A DNA stretch of 64,000 nt, taken from the NCBI GenBank assembly GCA_036971475.1, contig JBAIZL010000002.1:226919643-226983642 (forward strand), written 5' to 3'. The translations under genes and the position numbers were made by a program. The stretch is from Prosapia bicincta. Taxonomy: Eukaryota; Arthropoda; Insecta; Hemiptera; Cercopidae. Positions within the stretch are counted from its first letter, which is position 1; each line of letters starts with the position of its first letter. The notes under the pieces are model-generated. The model made no database searches. It was not told the DNA's origin and saw nothing but the letters and a program-made list of their open reading frames with translations. This document shows positions 13,616 to 25,796 of this stretch, in pieces.

Positions 13616-13622
13616 ACTTACC
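13616..13622 (-). other. abd-A: Splice donor of abd-A exon 1
   Basis: Read on the minus strand the sequence is ACC G, then GTAAGT, a consensus U1-type donor. It leaves one base (G) of a split codon, as expected for the Asp of the DWM motif that follows SIT in insect abd-A proteins. Confidence 0.85.
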
Positions 13623-14240
13623 GGTGATGGACATCCAAGGATACCTGGGAATTTCTGGCATTGGTTGACCCGTGGCAGCATTGGATACTTGAGATGTGCA
13701 GGACGACAGAGGATCGGCGACGACTGAAGCTGCCGCAGCTTGGTGGTAAAACGCCGCCATGGATGCTGAAGCCGCAGAAGCGGCCGCTGAACTAGCTGCC
13801 GACGCTCCATTCTGGTGGTGTAAAGAGTAGTTGACCATGGAGTCTGGTGGAGGAACGTTACCGGTGTACCTGCAGGACTTTTCGGCCGTCGCCGCGTCCA
13901 CGACAGCCGCAAGTGCGGCCGAACTCGGCGTTGAGAACGCTCCGGGCACCATGGAACCCGTAGCGGCCGCAGCGCCCGCGAAAGCCGCCGCTGCCGCTGC
14001 TTGTTGTTGATGGTGATGATGGGCGGCCACGTAAGGGTACATTCTGCTAGCCGATGATACCAAACTGGGAGGCGGTGATGAAGATGAACTCGATGAATTG
14101 TTTGTCGTGATAGAATAGTTGACGGCGGCCGATGTAACGTCACTATTACTCGAGGATGTTATCACTGGATTCAATAACTGATGGTGGTACTGTTGGTGGT
14201 ATTTCGGCAGCATACTATCGATAATAAATTTAGAACTCAT
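13622..14240 (-). CDS. abd-A: abdominal-A (Hox transcription factor), first coding exon, partial
   Basis: Abd-A is a nuclear homeodomain transcription factor that specifies abdominal segment identity in insects. This exon encodes 206 complete codons plus one base. Residues 1-14 (MSSKFIIDSMLPKY) are the conserved insect abd-A N-terminus. After it come a Ser run (about 49-55) with PPP, the conserved MYPYVAA at about 67-73, His and Gln runs (74-80), Ala-rich stretches (81-93 and 148-173) and the hexapeptide YPWM at 200-203, which contacts the cofactor Extradenticle. The exon ends ..SIT plus G, followed on the minus strand by GTAAGT at 13621-13616. This phase-1 donor fits the known SIT-DWM junction, with D split by the intron. 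The homeobox exon is not seen and should lie beyond base 1. An ATG one codon upstream (14243) is an alternative start; 14240 is chosen to match the family. The exon is GC-rich against an AT-rich background. The other long frames across it are shadows. Confidence 0.95.
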
Positions 14241-14800
14241 CATTGGTAACACTGTTTTCTTTTCACCAAACTACACAATACATAGTTTACGGTATTGTCC
14301 GTACAAAACTTAAAACAATACTAAAAATATTTCACTTTAAAAAAAACCTAACCTCAATTCCGAGAGAAAAAACTGTCTATCTCTCTCGCACCCTATTGAG
14401 TACAATTTTCACCCTTTGTAGTCTATACACTTGTTAGGTTCCTTTATGACCGTAGTGTATATGAACGGAATATACGTACTGCTTGCTATCACACTACAGA
14501 GTAACCCCTTGCCATTATGGTGTCCCCCTCTCACCTTCCCACACTCGTCAGCGACCAATCGCAGCCGTCCTCCCAGACTCGATCCGCCAATCAGCTGCCA
14601 CACGACGGATACGCGAGGCGGGATATTTTCCGACAACAACTCTGCGCGTATCGTTGTATTCTTCGAGTTGAGACGGAAGGACAATGTTACGTTCGATAGC
14701 CGCTTTTACTCGGACCCAATGCTAACACCATCTATCGGGCATTCGATAAATTTACACCGAATAACTACATTTCGTTAATCTGAAAATAATTCTAGTTTAT
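14241..14800 (-). promoter_or_regulatory. abd-A 5' leader and putative promoter region
   Basis: Immediately upstream of the abd-A start, bases 14241-14480 are AT-rich leader-like sequence with a GA-rich patch (GCGAGAGAGATAGACAG on the minus strand, about 14375-14391) resembling GAGA-factor sites. Bases 14480-14710 are markedly GC-richer and contain two CCAAT motifs (plus strand, about 14555 and 14586). This is a likely TATA-less promoter, but the transcription start cannot be placed from sequence alone. Short frames of 60-115 codons crossing it on both strands have no recognisable homology and are treated as incidental. Confidence 0.5.
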
Positions 14801-17800
14801 TACCAACAAATACCTATGTATAATTTACGGAAATCTTTTCTTATGTCTACACATAAATAGAGTAGACTACTTTCTTCAATTCATTTTTATTTATACATAT
14901 GTCATACTAACTGAATTTTTAAACAGTATTACTGTCAAATTTAAATTTATGTAGAAGTAAGTATTCTTAGGATTAACTTGTTTCACACTTTTGTAGTAAA
15001 ATTTAAAAAAAAATTGTAATAACAATAAAATAATACAAATTCAGATTATTGTTCCTCTATTCAAACTCACTACTATAATTTATCGACGTAATTGAAATAT
15101 AGGCCTAAGTCTAATGATTGTGAAAAAAGAAAGAAAAATGGAATTACAAGTATGTACCCCTATGGAGTTCATAGGCCATTTATTTCTCTTCAAACAAGCT
15201 AAATGAGAAAACAATTAATTTTTAACAATAATTTTCACCTGGAACGAATTCAATAAAAAACATTTTTAACTATTAAAGAAAGGTTTATAGATTTAGGGCT
15301 TTTTATATAGGCTATACGTTTTAGAATAAATTTTAAAAAAATTATAGTCAATTTTTTTATAAAATCTAAATGAATAAAATAGGAATTCAAAAAAATCTAA
15401 TTGCAGTCAATTTTAATGTGTGTGGAATTAGATTAAAAAATAATAACTAGTAATAATTTTAAAGAATCTGGTAAAATTTTTTTAAAATTTTAGTCAAGTT
15501 CTTTTTAAATTTATGCTTTTTTTTAATCCATGAAAACGACAAGGCACCATTTAGAAGGGGGAAACATAAAACAATTCATAACATCGTTGAATTAATTCTA
15601 AGCAGACTTTAAAATATCTGTTTCTCACTTAATTTGGTAATTGTAGAAGAAACAAAAGATTCGATTGCATTTTATAGTAAGTTTTTGCTTTGCCTTTTTG
15701 AAAAAGTACATTCGCCTATAATGAAATAATATTATTTGCTTAGATTAAAATTAATATCTAAATATCATGTTCACAGCATATGCACAATTGCAATTTATGT
15801 CAGCTATGGTCTTTCCAAAAACCGGTTTTTTTGCTTCTAATATCAAAAACAAATAACCTAAACTGTGTACATCATCAACTTGGACTTCTTTCTCTTAAAT
15901 ATTAATGAACTGCTTGGTTGCCTGTCATTGGCTACTTATCACAAAATATTTTTTAGTTTAGCTAAAGAAGCCCTCGCTATGACTTTGCGAATGAATCACT
16001 TTTTCCTTCTTATAAACGTTACTTTGTGAATTAAGCCCTTTTAAATCAAAATGTGTAAATTGGTTTTCAAACAAAGTTTAACTGTAGCCTAAAACAAAAC
16101 TTAAAGTTTAGGAATATGTCAAACAATAAGATTGAAAAGGTTCATTTAGGATTTAGGTTTAAGGAACAGATGAAAAAACAAGATTTTTAACATCTGTAAA
16201 TATTATGAGTTAGTTTGTGATCAAATCAATATGAATGCTACCTACACTAGGCAATGTTTAGCTTATGTGTTAATAGGCGTGGGCACCCACACTAAATTTT
16301 GAAGGGGGGCAAACATTAGGGCGATTAATTTTTAGAATTAAACAAATCTGGGAATTGAGTAAACTAAAGGGGAAGTACAGTCACGTACGTGTTCAGCTTG
16401 CCCACATAATAGGCTGGCTGTCTCAAATAGTGTTTCGAGTCTTATCACGGACATGTAAACGTGACACAAGTGCGTGAATGAGGCGTGTGTTTCTAAATAT
16501 TTTTTATATAGAACTAAGGTGTAAACATATTCTGATCTGTAATGCAATAATATTTATACTATAAACGGCATTCGGCGACAGTCAACTGCCTTTCCCAATC
16601 TATTAAGTAGGGGGCCTATTGTGATAGCTTGGTTCTGGTAAACGCCGAGAGTCGACAAAGTAAGTTTTTTTATTTATAAAAATCGAAACAGTGATCAAAA
16701 CTCGATTAATGATCGAATTGCAAAGTATATTACACAAATTGCAGAAACTAAATCAAATGTATGAAAATCATTCCAAGTAGGCTACTCTACTCCAAAGTGC
16801 TATTAAAAAAATAATAAAAATGAATTTTTAAAATGATTGTATCGTTTACGACAATTTAGTGTTTTGAAAATTTAAAAGAAGTAGCCTATATTAGGTAGCG
16901 TGATTTTCGCCATTGGCACCCAAACTAGAAAATCCTGCTCACGTCTATGTGTGTGTGAAGGCTAGAAAAGGCAAATTTTGTATCAATCTTGGCATCCACA
17001 AAACATTATTAGTCAATTAATAAGGATAACGTATTTCCCCTAACCCAATTTTATGAAAAATAAACTGTATTTACGACTGAAATTTAAAAAAAAAAGATAC
17101 AGTTTATATTTAAACCTGGAAACGTATTTAAACCTTTAACCTGTATTATAGCAAGATAATTAAAAGTTTTAACTTTATGGCAGTGAACATTGTTAAATCT
17201 CATTGTAAGAAATAGAAATAACTTACGGAGAAGATTTGTTTAACCAACTCTCCCAGAACAACTAATGCTTACTCTTAAATAACTTATTCAATTTCTTATA
17301 AGTTATTTTTCTGCCCTGTAGAAGCAGGCAAAATTTAGAGACATGTAAAACTAACTTTCACAACAATCAACACCTATAAAAATAAATGAATGTTTCCAAA
17401 AAATATCTTTATTATTAAGAGTGCATGTTAGTAAGTAAGATCTTTCACATTTGTACAAGACATTTTAACTTCCATTAGTTTACGCCTAGAAAAAATATTT
17501 TTAGAAGTAAAATTCCTACTTTACTGCATAATCTTTTACATTTGACACGTTATTTTAACATTGACTACTTTAGGCTGAGAAACAGATTTTTAAATAATTT
17601 TTTTCAAAAAATCTTGATGATAACCAAGGTAGGGATGGAATAATCTATTACATTAAGAAGACATTATATTTTGTCCTTTCACTAGTTAAAGTTTCACTTA
17701 AACTTGGGATTAGGTTTTAAATCAAGTTTTTTAAACAATTTTTAATTAGAATTAAAGTTATGAGAGCATATTTTTTTTCAAGTTTTAACTTGGAACTAAA

Positions 17801-20800
17801 CTTTTAAAAAAATGTTTTTCAAAAATATTTTTATTAGGATTAGCACAACCTTTTACATTTCACAAGATACTTTTCTCTAGTTAAAGACAAACTATGGAAA
17901 TACAAAGAGTTTATTTCTGCTACTACTGATTTTTAATCACTCAAATTATCATTAGGGATGAAAATAAATTAGTCAAATATCTTATGATAGTTCCAAATCG
18001 GTGTACCAATAATGTTTAGTATAAATATATCAACAATTTGTAATATTACTTTTGTTGAAATACATATTTTTAAACTGTTTATAGGATCATGAAAGTTATA
18101 GGAGAATTCGGCTTTTAATATTAGACAGTAGTTTCAATAAGTTAACACCATAAACCTCTTTAGTTTAAACAAAAATATACTTATTTAGTTAAGTAGTTGA
18201 GTTTAAAATAATTTCAATTTGATTTTGTTAAATTCGTTTTTATCATTATAATACCAAAATCTTAAATCTGTTAAAGATAAATTAAATGGCAACGACGTAA
18301 AAATGTAGATGTAATAAATTAAAATTTTAAAAACATCAATTTATTAAAAAATAATAATGACGCTTTACTATGGTTAAATATAATGAAATATCATTATAAA
18401 ATCCTGTCTAATTTAAATTAACTGGGACAAGAAATTAACCTTTGCGTTAATTGGCGGATACCATTCTTAAGGGTGAGCTACCCTCGTCATCAGATCACGA
18501 TAGTGAAGAAATATTTGGGAGATAAAGTGAGAAACAAAAAATAAGGCTTTAAGGGTTCTAACATCTGCTAATGAGATGGTCTACAGAGTTCTATGATAAG
18601 CGTTGACAATATGAGGCTTGATATAGCTTATAGACTACTGAATTTTTTGAGTTTCTTGTATACACCCCATCTTGTAATTACTTGATTGTAATATATCTTA
18701 CTTATACGTTTAAAATATACGATTGCTATTACATTTTTTCAGGAGGTCTGTTTTACAGACTGTGATACATTGGGTTTTTAGAAATAATCAATTTGACAAA
18801 TATCTCTTGGAATCAGGGTCTGACAGGAATAAACCTTTTTTGTTATCAAGCAATAGCCTATATTTTAACTTCAGCATGTATAAAAAGCATGATAACAGAT
18901 TGCACTGAAAAGCAAACAGGTATGACGTATGACGTTGCTAAGCCTTTAGAAGAGTGATGAGAACTAAAACAGTTTCACTGCTTGCAGTGTAGGCCTATAT
19001 TACAGTACAACTCCTTAAACTATGTGTTATTATGTACGAAAGTCAGTATTTTATCAGGGCATGTTACCTGTATATGGGCTTATAACTTGTGGCGAGAATT
19101 GTTTTAAATATTCGAACACTAAAAGATGCCAATCAGACGTCAAGAAAAGTTGATTTTATAAGTGGATGTCTATAAAATTCGAATTTTAACATCAAGCTTC
19201 AGGGTAGAAAAAATACCCCTGCGTTAAATTTTTGTATATCGACGAAATAAATTAAGTTATCTTTAGATGCCTCTTTAACTTTCTTAAAACAAGCTAAAAT
19301 GATTGATAATAGTTACAACAGGTAATACAAATATTTTTTGTTATCCCACATATAATCCTATATTTTTTTTGGAAACATATATTGTACTTATATATAGACT
19401 ACATAGGTTTAAGATAACTAAAACTTCAAATGGAGCGGCAATTAAGAGTTTTGCGTACCCGGTACCAGTGAATTGTTAAAAAGCAACACTTATAATTCAC
19501 ACTTAAATAAGTAACAACCAAATACTGGAAATCAACGATTTTTTGAACGAAGATTTTCGAACGAAATTATGGTGATTAATGGCATGTCTAACAGATGTTT
19601 ACATCTTCACCAAGAGGTTATTTGGAGGTTATGTTTAATACATTTCAAATGGAGGTTCTTACATATTCAGAAATTAATTCTTTTTTCATCAGGTTCTGAG
19701 ATAAGTTTTGATTTTGTACAAAAAGGTTGTTTTTGTTTCTAGAAGTTCATGTTATTTTATGTATTTTATTTTACATTCGCTTTATACTATATAATATTTT
19801 TAATTAAGTTAAAAGTAAATAGCCTAAAATTGTCTAATATAGGCCTATGCTTACTGAAGTGGTAAAGTCCTAAGTTATATTCATTAAGTTCATTGACTAG
19901 GGTCTATTTAATAAATTTAATATTAAAATTTATAAGTACAATGCATTGAAATATTATATGTAGCCTACAATGAATAATAACCTAAATATTTAGCCCTAAT
20001 ATTTTAAATAATAAATTAAAAATATAAAGTCAAATAACAGATAAGGGTGTGCACAAGTGCAATTTCTAAGTTGTGTTGCTTCTCTCTAGGACATTAGAAT
20101 AGAAAATAAATATCACAATAAACCTAACGGTTAAAAGATTTTTATAAAATTATGGTGCTCTATTATCAACCTATTATCGAGTTGCATTTTTTGTTTTATA
20201 AAATTATTGTTTATACAGTTTGTATATTTTATCAACTTTTGTTTTTCAAAAAGTTCATACTTGGACGATAAGAGGTAGGGTTGTGGGTAAGAGATATGAT
20301 TAAAGTAACAAAAATAAACAGCTATTTTGAAATATAAGTTACATTTAAAGCATCATGAGTCGAAGGTTGCATACGAGTTTTTGTAACTTATTCTTAATGA
20401 AGTAACAAAAAATGTCAAGCCGTTCTACCCGTTTTGTAAAAAAACATATCTATATTACAATATGTTGTTTTGTTTGTGTAAAACAGTTTATACAATATGT
20501 CAACATTCCAGGCGTAGGCTACTATAAATCCATCTTGAAACTTTTTTTTTTTGAATTTTGTTCATTGCGTAGCTTGCACATTCAATTTAAAAAAAATTTA
20601 ATATATTTTTAGTATTTCCACTTTTAATTATTTTTTTAAAGTTTTGTTTTTTGTATGTAGCAATCTTTGAATTTCACTGTTTTTAATACAGGCTCTCTTT
20701 TGTACAGGCCTATCTCTTTTAGTGCCCTTTTAATACTGGTTCTTTCGTCATACGATGTTGCTATTCAGAGAAATTATTATCTTAGTCGTTTTACCAATTA

Positions 20801-21447
20801 TCTGATTAAAGGGGAACTATACAGAAAATTTTTCTCATATTAATTAAGGTATTAGCCTACTTTGACCTACTGTTTAAGGCTACGAAATTGTACAAAACGT
20901 AGCTTTAACACTACTATTAACCTAATTATAATATAAACAATAAATTATAATTAATTACAATGACACATTTAATATACAATTTTCTGTGTGCTATGATTTT
21001 CCTACATTATTATTTATGCTTTCCCTTGGTAGATTGTATATCGCAGGTAGATTCGTTTACAATTATATTCCTATCAAACCTTTATTAATTCTAAATGTTA
21101 CCATTATTTCGTTATTAAATCATGTTTTCAGAATATTGTTACAAATATCATGTTTTCACTTTAATAAATATAATTAAATAATTATAATAGAAACTAAATA
21201 AAAAATACACGTACAATTCTTTATATTTTTAAATAAAAACTTTCTTCATAAATAATTACCTTCAGCAGAAGAATCAGATCCTTTTCTCATTCGCAGCAGT
21301 AAATAATGAAAATGAAAATCCAAAATAAATTGCAATTCAAATAATATATTTGAAGTATCTTCATTTTTATTAATCCTGTAAACCCTATAATAAAATATAA
21401 CTGTAAAACTGTACTGAGTTGGTGTTTAGTCCAATAATCATATTATT
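14801..21447. other. AT-rich abd-A upstream flank, no gene seen
   Basis: Apart from a possible hAT MITE (16274-16947), this stretch holds AT-rich sequence with scattered TAGGCCTA words and short incidental frames of 60-69 codons without recognisable domains. No tRNA, microRNA hairpin or promoter was identified. Confidence 0.6.
16274..16947. mobile_element. Possible hAT-type MITE (674 bp)
   Basis: The left end TAGGCGTGGGCA and the complement of the right end TAGACGTGAGCA match at 10 of 12 positions. The flanks TGTGTTAA and TGTGTGTG agree at only the first five of eight bases, so the target duplication is weak. Unlike the AT-rich surroundings, the edges resemble hAT termini. No transposase. 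Treat as tentative. Confidence 0.4.
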
Positions 21448-21448
21448 A

Positions 21449-21601
21449 TATGTTTGAGTACATTTTTCTGCCATTCATAACGTTTCAATATTCTCCTCTG
21501 TTGACGCGTTTCGGAGTAACTACATTTTCAAAACTTCAGTCGTAATTAACCGAAGAGAATATTGAAACGTTAGGAATGGTAGAAAAATGTACTCGAACAT
21601 A
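21449..21601. repeat. Foldback repeat with 47-bp arms
   Basis: Arms at 21449-21495 and 21555-21601 are inverted copies with a few mismatches. The loop contains GACGCGTTTCGGAGTAAC and CTTCAGTCG, the complement of a CTGAAG..CCGAAACG pattern seen in other palindromic repeats here. It is probably a small non-autonomous element. Confidence 0.7.
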
Positions 21602-23223
21602 TAGAAATATTCCTAACAGAAATGAAGATGAATATATTAATAAATTCAATCATATTATTATTAATTTTACAAAACTCTTTTATCAGCCTGCATACAAATT
21701 TTCATATACAAATAACTACTTGTCCACAAATAAATATCAATTTAGTCTACTCACCAAAAGTCGATTCCATAGATGTATCCAGTCGCTTTTAGAAAAACCA
21801 TTCTCCTACCTGAAACAAACATGCAATAAATGACTTTACAATTAAAATCTAATACTATTTGAAACGGTTAATTTATAAGCAAAAATAATTTGTTCATGCC
21901 TTTGCTACATTTTTTTGTAATGATTTACAATTTAAATACATCTGATCTAAAGTTCGTTACAGAACTTTTAATTTATAGCATTTTCTAGCCTCACATAAAA
22001 CTGAAACTCTAATTAGAGTTAGAATGATGGAATTTCATTGTATTGTTTTATTTAATTATTGTTGTTTTTAAAGTGAATTGAATATAACACATTTTATCAC
22101 TTGTAATAGTTATAAATTATTTAACACACTCCAAGCAATGATTTTATTAATAATATATCCAGATAAATAAATCAATTATTTTCAAATAAATGTATAAATG
22201 CCCATAAAAATGATTAATAATTTTGTATTATAGTTAAAAATTATTTATAAATATGAAAAAGAAATAATATTTCTGATATAAAATATCCCCTGAGCTGGAT
22301 TTAAAATAGGGTAACAGAGTTGCATTGTGAACCGGTCTTTCGAAAGCTCAATGCTTGCTGACTCACCCTTACACTGCACCTTCCCTTCTATACTACCCTT
22401 ACTTGACAATAGCAAAGGTCATCTACAGTCCGTAAACTGTTTATTTTCACTGGTTTTGTATATGCTCTGGAAATCAATATCTTTTGTGCACAACTTCCCC
22501 AATAACCTATAGAATATCTATGTGGCGTCTACTCTCATAACGTGAACCTTAATTCCAACATTTTGCCCGATTCACATTAAAGATAAAATTAATCTAGATT
22601 TTGTCTTAAGTTTTAGAATTTAAACATTGAGTTAAGGAATATTCAATATTTACTGATCTTCAAATCCGAAATAAAATAATAGTTTTTGTTTGAATCTTCT
22701 GTTTGAGATAAGATTAGCAGGTTTTGCAGTAAAATTGGAAAATATCTGATATAATTATAATCCTATTAGGATTCCCATAGTCCTCCCTTGTTCACGGAGT
22801 CTGTACGCTTAGCGTCTTTGTAGACATCAACATCTAGGATGTAATAAGTAATAATACGTCAGCCCCCAACCTTTCCCACGACAGAATCTTTCTTCTAGTT
22901 GTATTTCTTGGCTAAAAATCCTTTCTAAAAGGTTTTACTACACTAAACGTTCTATCCATAAATTGGAAACCCCGAGAAGACATTTGTTGAGAGCAAGGTC
23001 ACTGAGTTTATTATTTTCTCTCTCTCCGATGTCTTTAAATTTGAGATTTTCAATTTTGTAATGAGTCACATGCTAGGCAATTCCTGTGTTTCTCTTATTT
23101 CACGGGATAATATAGTGTCAACCAGTCTTTCACAATTCTATATTATATATTTCTACAATTCTTATCCATAAAACCCAAATATTATCACTGTAATTGTAAT
23201 ATTCAATTAATCCCTTTGACGAT

Positions 23224-23425
23224 CACACCAAAATTAGAAAGTAGGTAATAATTTAAACAGATATTTAAGCTTGTGGAGGTGTGTTGAAGAAAAGGTTAGG
23301 CACGTGACAGAAACAAAAGATTTACCCTGTGCTCCATAGTTTGGGCAAACATCTGTTGCTTGGGTTTACCAGAAATTGAGTTAGTAAGGTTTTTAAGTGT
23401 TGCAGCTAACATATCCCGGGATAAA
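23224..23425 (+). mobile_element. LTR-like fragment related to the Gypsy relic upstream region
   Basis: This stretch aligns throughout with 51493-51694: CACACCAAAATTAGAAA, then GGTGTGTTGAAGAAA, GTTAGG.ACGTGA, GGGCAAACATCTGTTGCTT, GGTTTACCAGAAATT and GCTAACATA in the same order and spacing. The other copy lies just upstream of a primer-binding-site-like sequence and gag, so this is best read as part of a solo or truncated LTR of the same retrotransposon family. Full LTR ends (TG..CA) were not resolved. Confidence 0.6.
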
Positions 23426-23820
23426 AGTATTTCAGCTTCGCGAAATTCTTCCAGCTAAGATGTTACGATGAAAAATGTAGATAGCCTGATCAGAGGAATG
23501 CATAACTAATTTTAAAAATTTTAATAAATTTTATTAATCTTACTTAATAAGCAAAGTTAAGTGGTTCAGATACTATCAAAACAATTGTATTTTCTTTCTT
23601 TCATTCAAGTTTTATTTTCTTACTAATAGTTTTTAAATTAAACAATTTATCATCTAAACACACTAGAACAATAAGAAATTTACAGACATAAAAAAAAACA
23701 CATAGTAGGCCTACAAACATATTAAACGAACAAACACAATACAAATCACACATACTCTTTGATGCTAACGAAAGCCTGCCTTTAAAACCGTCACCTCTTG
23801 ACTCGACATCTTCAAGCAGA

Positions 23821-23936
23821 AGACACTGACGAAAACGTTCTGTCTCAGTAAGTTTTTATGTGTTTACAAAATTTAAAGTTCGGATAGTCATAACCTATTG
23901 TTTAAGTGATTAATTAAGATTCAACGAAAGTAAGGA
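23821..23936 (+). repeat. Half copy of the 32.9-kb foldback family
   Basis: AGACACTGACGAAAACGTTC, TGTCTCAGTAAG, AAAGTTCGGATAGTCATAA and TATTGTTTAAGTGATTAAT follow the order of the right arm at 32964-33077. Only one arm is present, so this is a truncated copy. Confidence 0.75.
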
Positions 23937-24988
23937 CTCTTTAAAATTCAAGAGTTTTTAAATATTATTTTGATACTCTTCATTTCCAAATATAGATTGT
24001 AGGCTATTAGATTTCGTTTTCTAAAATGTATAGAAAATATTTGAAAAAAAATACTAGGATATGTTTTTTTTTTATTTAGATGCTGGTTTAATGTACTTAA
24101 AAAAAATACATTCACCATATTGTGTAATTTTCTACACGTTGCAATATAAAGTAACTGTAAATTTTGTATTGTAAATACAAATACGAAGTTCATGAAGATA
24201 ATTTTGCGTACCATTACCAATTTGGATAACTCAAAACTTAAAAAAGCGAATATTCTAAAATAATAAACTTTGTTAATATTATCTATTTTAATCGATTCGG
24301 AGAATATTCGATTAGTAAACTCACAGAGCTATACCCGTTTATTATATGGGCAATTTCTCCGAATATTGTGATTCGGAATTGAAGGCGGATTGCTGTAAAG
24401 TCGTCTAAAACTGTTCCGAAACAAAGTAAGCGGCGTCCAGAAATGTTTAGCATGGGTTTGTAAACCTTGGAACATATTTTTTTTTGGCTGTATGACACTG
24501 TTGTCAGTTTAAAAAATATGGAAATATTTATTAAATTTCAAAACTATTACAAGTGGTCTACCAATAATTTTTCTAACTTATCCAAATATTCACTTAGGCA
24601 ATTACTAAGCCTAAAGTCTAAGTTGATTCTAAGCAGAATTTCAGACAGAATTTTGCTGTCAAGACAAATTGTCATTTCATATATTGTCACTTTTTGCCAA
24701 CATCAGTATAAACAAGTTTATTAACCCATCCTAATTTCGTAACAGTTCTGATTGATCAAAGAAAAAACCAACAGTTTGAACAACGTTAGAAAGGGGAGAA
24801 ATGATTGTGCCTTGTTAACAATAAATTGCTAAATAAAGATAAATTTAAGTATTAGCCCCTACGCATTTTAACAAAATATTTCTCAAAAAGGTTTATATAA
24901 ACTTCAAGTTAAATCTTCAAACAGTAACAAAATTTGAATCAATGGTTTACATAGGTCTACGTAATTTTATTTATTATATCCTACAATG

Positions 24989-24989
24989 A

Positions 24990-25030
<41 letters not shown>

Positions 25031-25279
25031 TATATATATGAAGTTAATATATTACTATTGTAAGTAATTTTATCCACCATTAAGTGCAATGATTTTACCT
25101 TGAGTGATGAGGCACCTTTCGGTCACTTGACCATTGTCGAATCACAGAGTGCGAAAGGTGCCTCATCACTCAAGGTAAAATCATTGCACTTAATGGTGGA
25201 TAAAATTACTTACAATAGTAATATATTAACTTCATAAAGTCAGTGCAACGGAAAAACAATGGATAATGTAAAATATCAA

Positions 25280-25319
<40 letters not shown>
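24989..25319. mobile_element. Perfect 84-bp inverted repeat flanked by TA microsatellites
   Basis: Arms 25038-25121 and 25152-25235 appear identical by eye when one is reverse-complemented, separated by a 30-base loop. (TA)n tracts flank both sides (about 24991-25028 and 25281-25319). Perfect arms imply very recent origin or gene conversion. No coding sequence. It resembles a snap-back MITE that targeted a TA tract, although assembly or hairpin artefact is possible. Confidence 0.85.
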
Positions 25320-25325
<6 letters not shown>

Positions 25326-25796
25326 ATCAATATGAGGATATATCGTATTAAATATTATATAACTTACAATGCATTAATTAGTTTTAGAGTTGTGATGCAG
25401 TTTATATAGAATGATCACTGGAGTTCTGTAGTTAATAGAATTATATTCTAAATACAGAACTATCACTGGGGTTCGTCAACACATTTTGACTAATGAATGT
25501 TTCTAGAAACACAATTTTGGAAATTAGGAGGGTTAATACAAGGGTTGTTTACTTCAACCTCCATTACAGTGATGTTGATAGTGTGTTTATCTAAATTAGC
25601 TGTAACCTATCCTACATGGCCGGGACACAGTCTTATCTGCAACGTAGGTATTGTTAGGGGAGGAACTCCCCTTCCTTCCGTTGCATTGCGGGATTATATT
25701 TCGTGTATTGTTTGAAACGGCCGGGCGAGCATTAACAGCAATAAAGGCAAATTCTTAAAAGCTGCTTCTGGAGTTCAACTTTTGTATTTACGAAAT
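25320..25796. other. GC-richer unassigned segment
   Basis: Bases 25600-25740 are noticeably GC-richer than the surroundings (CATGGCCGGGACACAG, GGGGAGGAACTCCCCTTCC, GAAACGGCCGGGCGAGC). A 72-codon plus-strand frame (25497-25715) crosses it but matches no family I recognise. It could be a transposon end or a regulatory patch. Confidence 0.3.

Larger units (their letters stand above)
1..13621 (-). other. abd-A first intron (5' part), noncoding
   Basis: This stretch lies downstream of the abd-A exon 1 donor on the minus strand, so it should be transcribed as intron. No open frame resembles the homeodomain or the DWM linker exon, so the acceptor is probably outside the window. The sequence is AT-rich and contains the small duplications, foldback repeats and hAT MITE listed separately. 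Near the exon (12790-13500) AT-rich homeodomain-type words cluster (ATTAATTAATT, TTTATGG, CAATAAA), which would suit an intronic Hox enhancer. The intron call rests on the donor and family gene structure, not on a transcript. Confidence 0.75.
21603..24988. other. AT-rich flank, no gene recognised
   Basis: Contains the LTR-like fragment and the half foldback listed separately. The remainder is AT-rich with short incidental frames. A slightly GC-richer patch at 22740-23060 has no recognisable coding or regulatory signature. Confidence 0.5.

Noticed and set aside
13595..14143. 182-codon second frame across the abd-A exon
   Set aside because: It is a shifted reading of the same GC-rich, repeat-coding exon; the composition is Arg/Pro/Leu from Ala/Gln/His codons and has no domain.
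14409..14778. Overlapping frames of 60-115 codons on both strands upstream of abd-A
   Set aside because: No recognisable homology; they lie in the leader/promoter region where higher GC lowers stop frequency.
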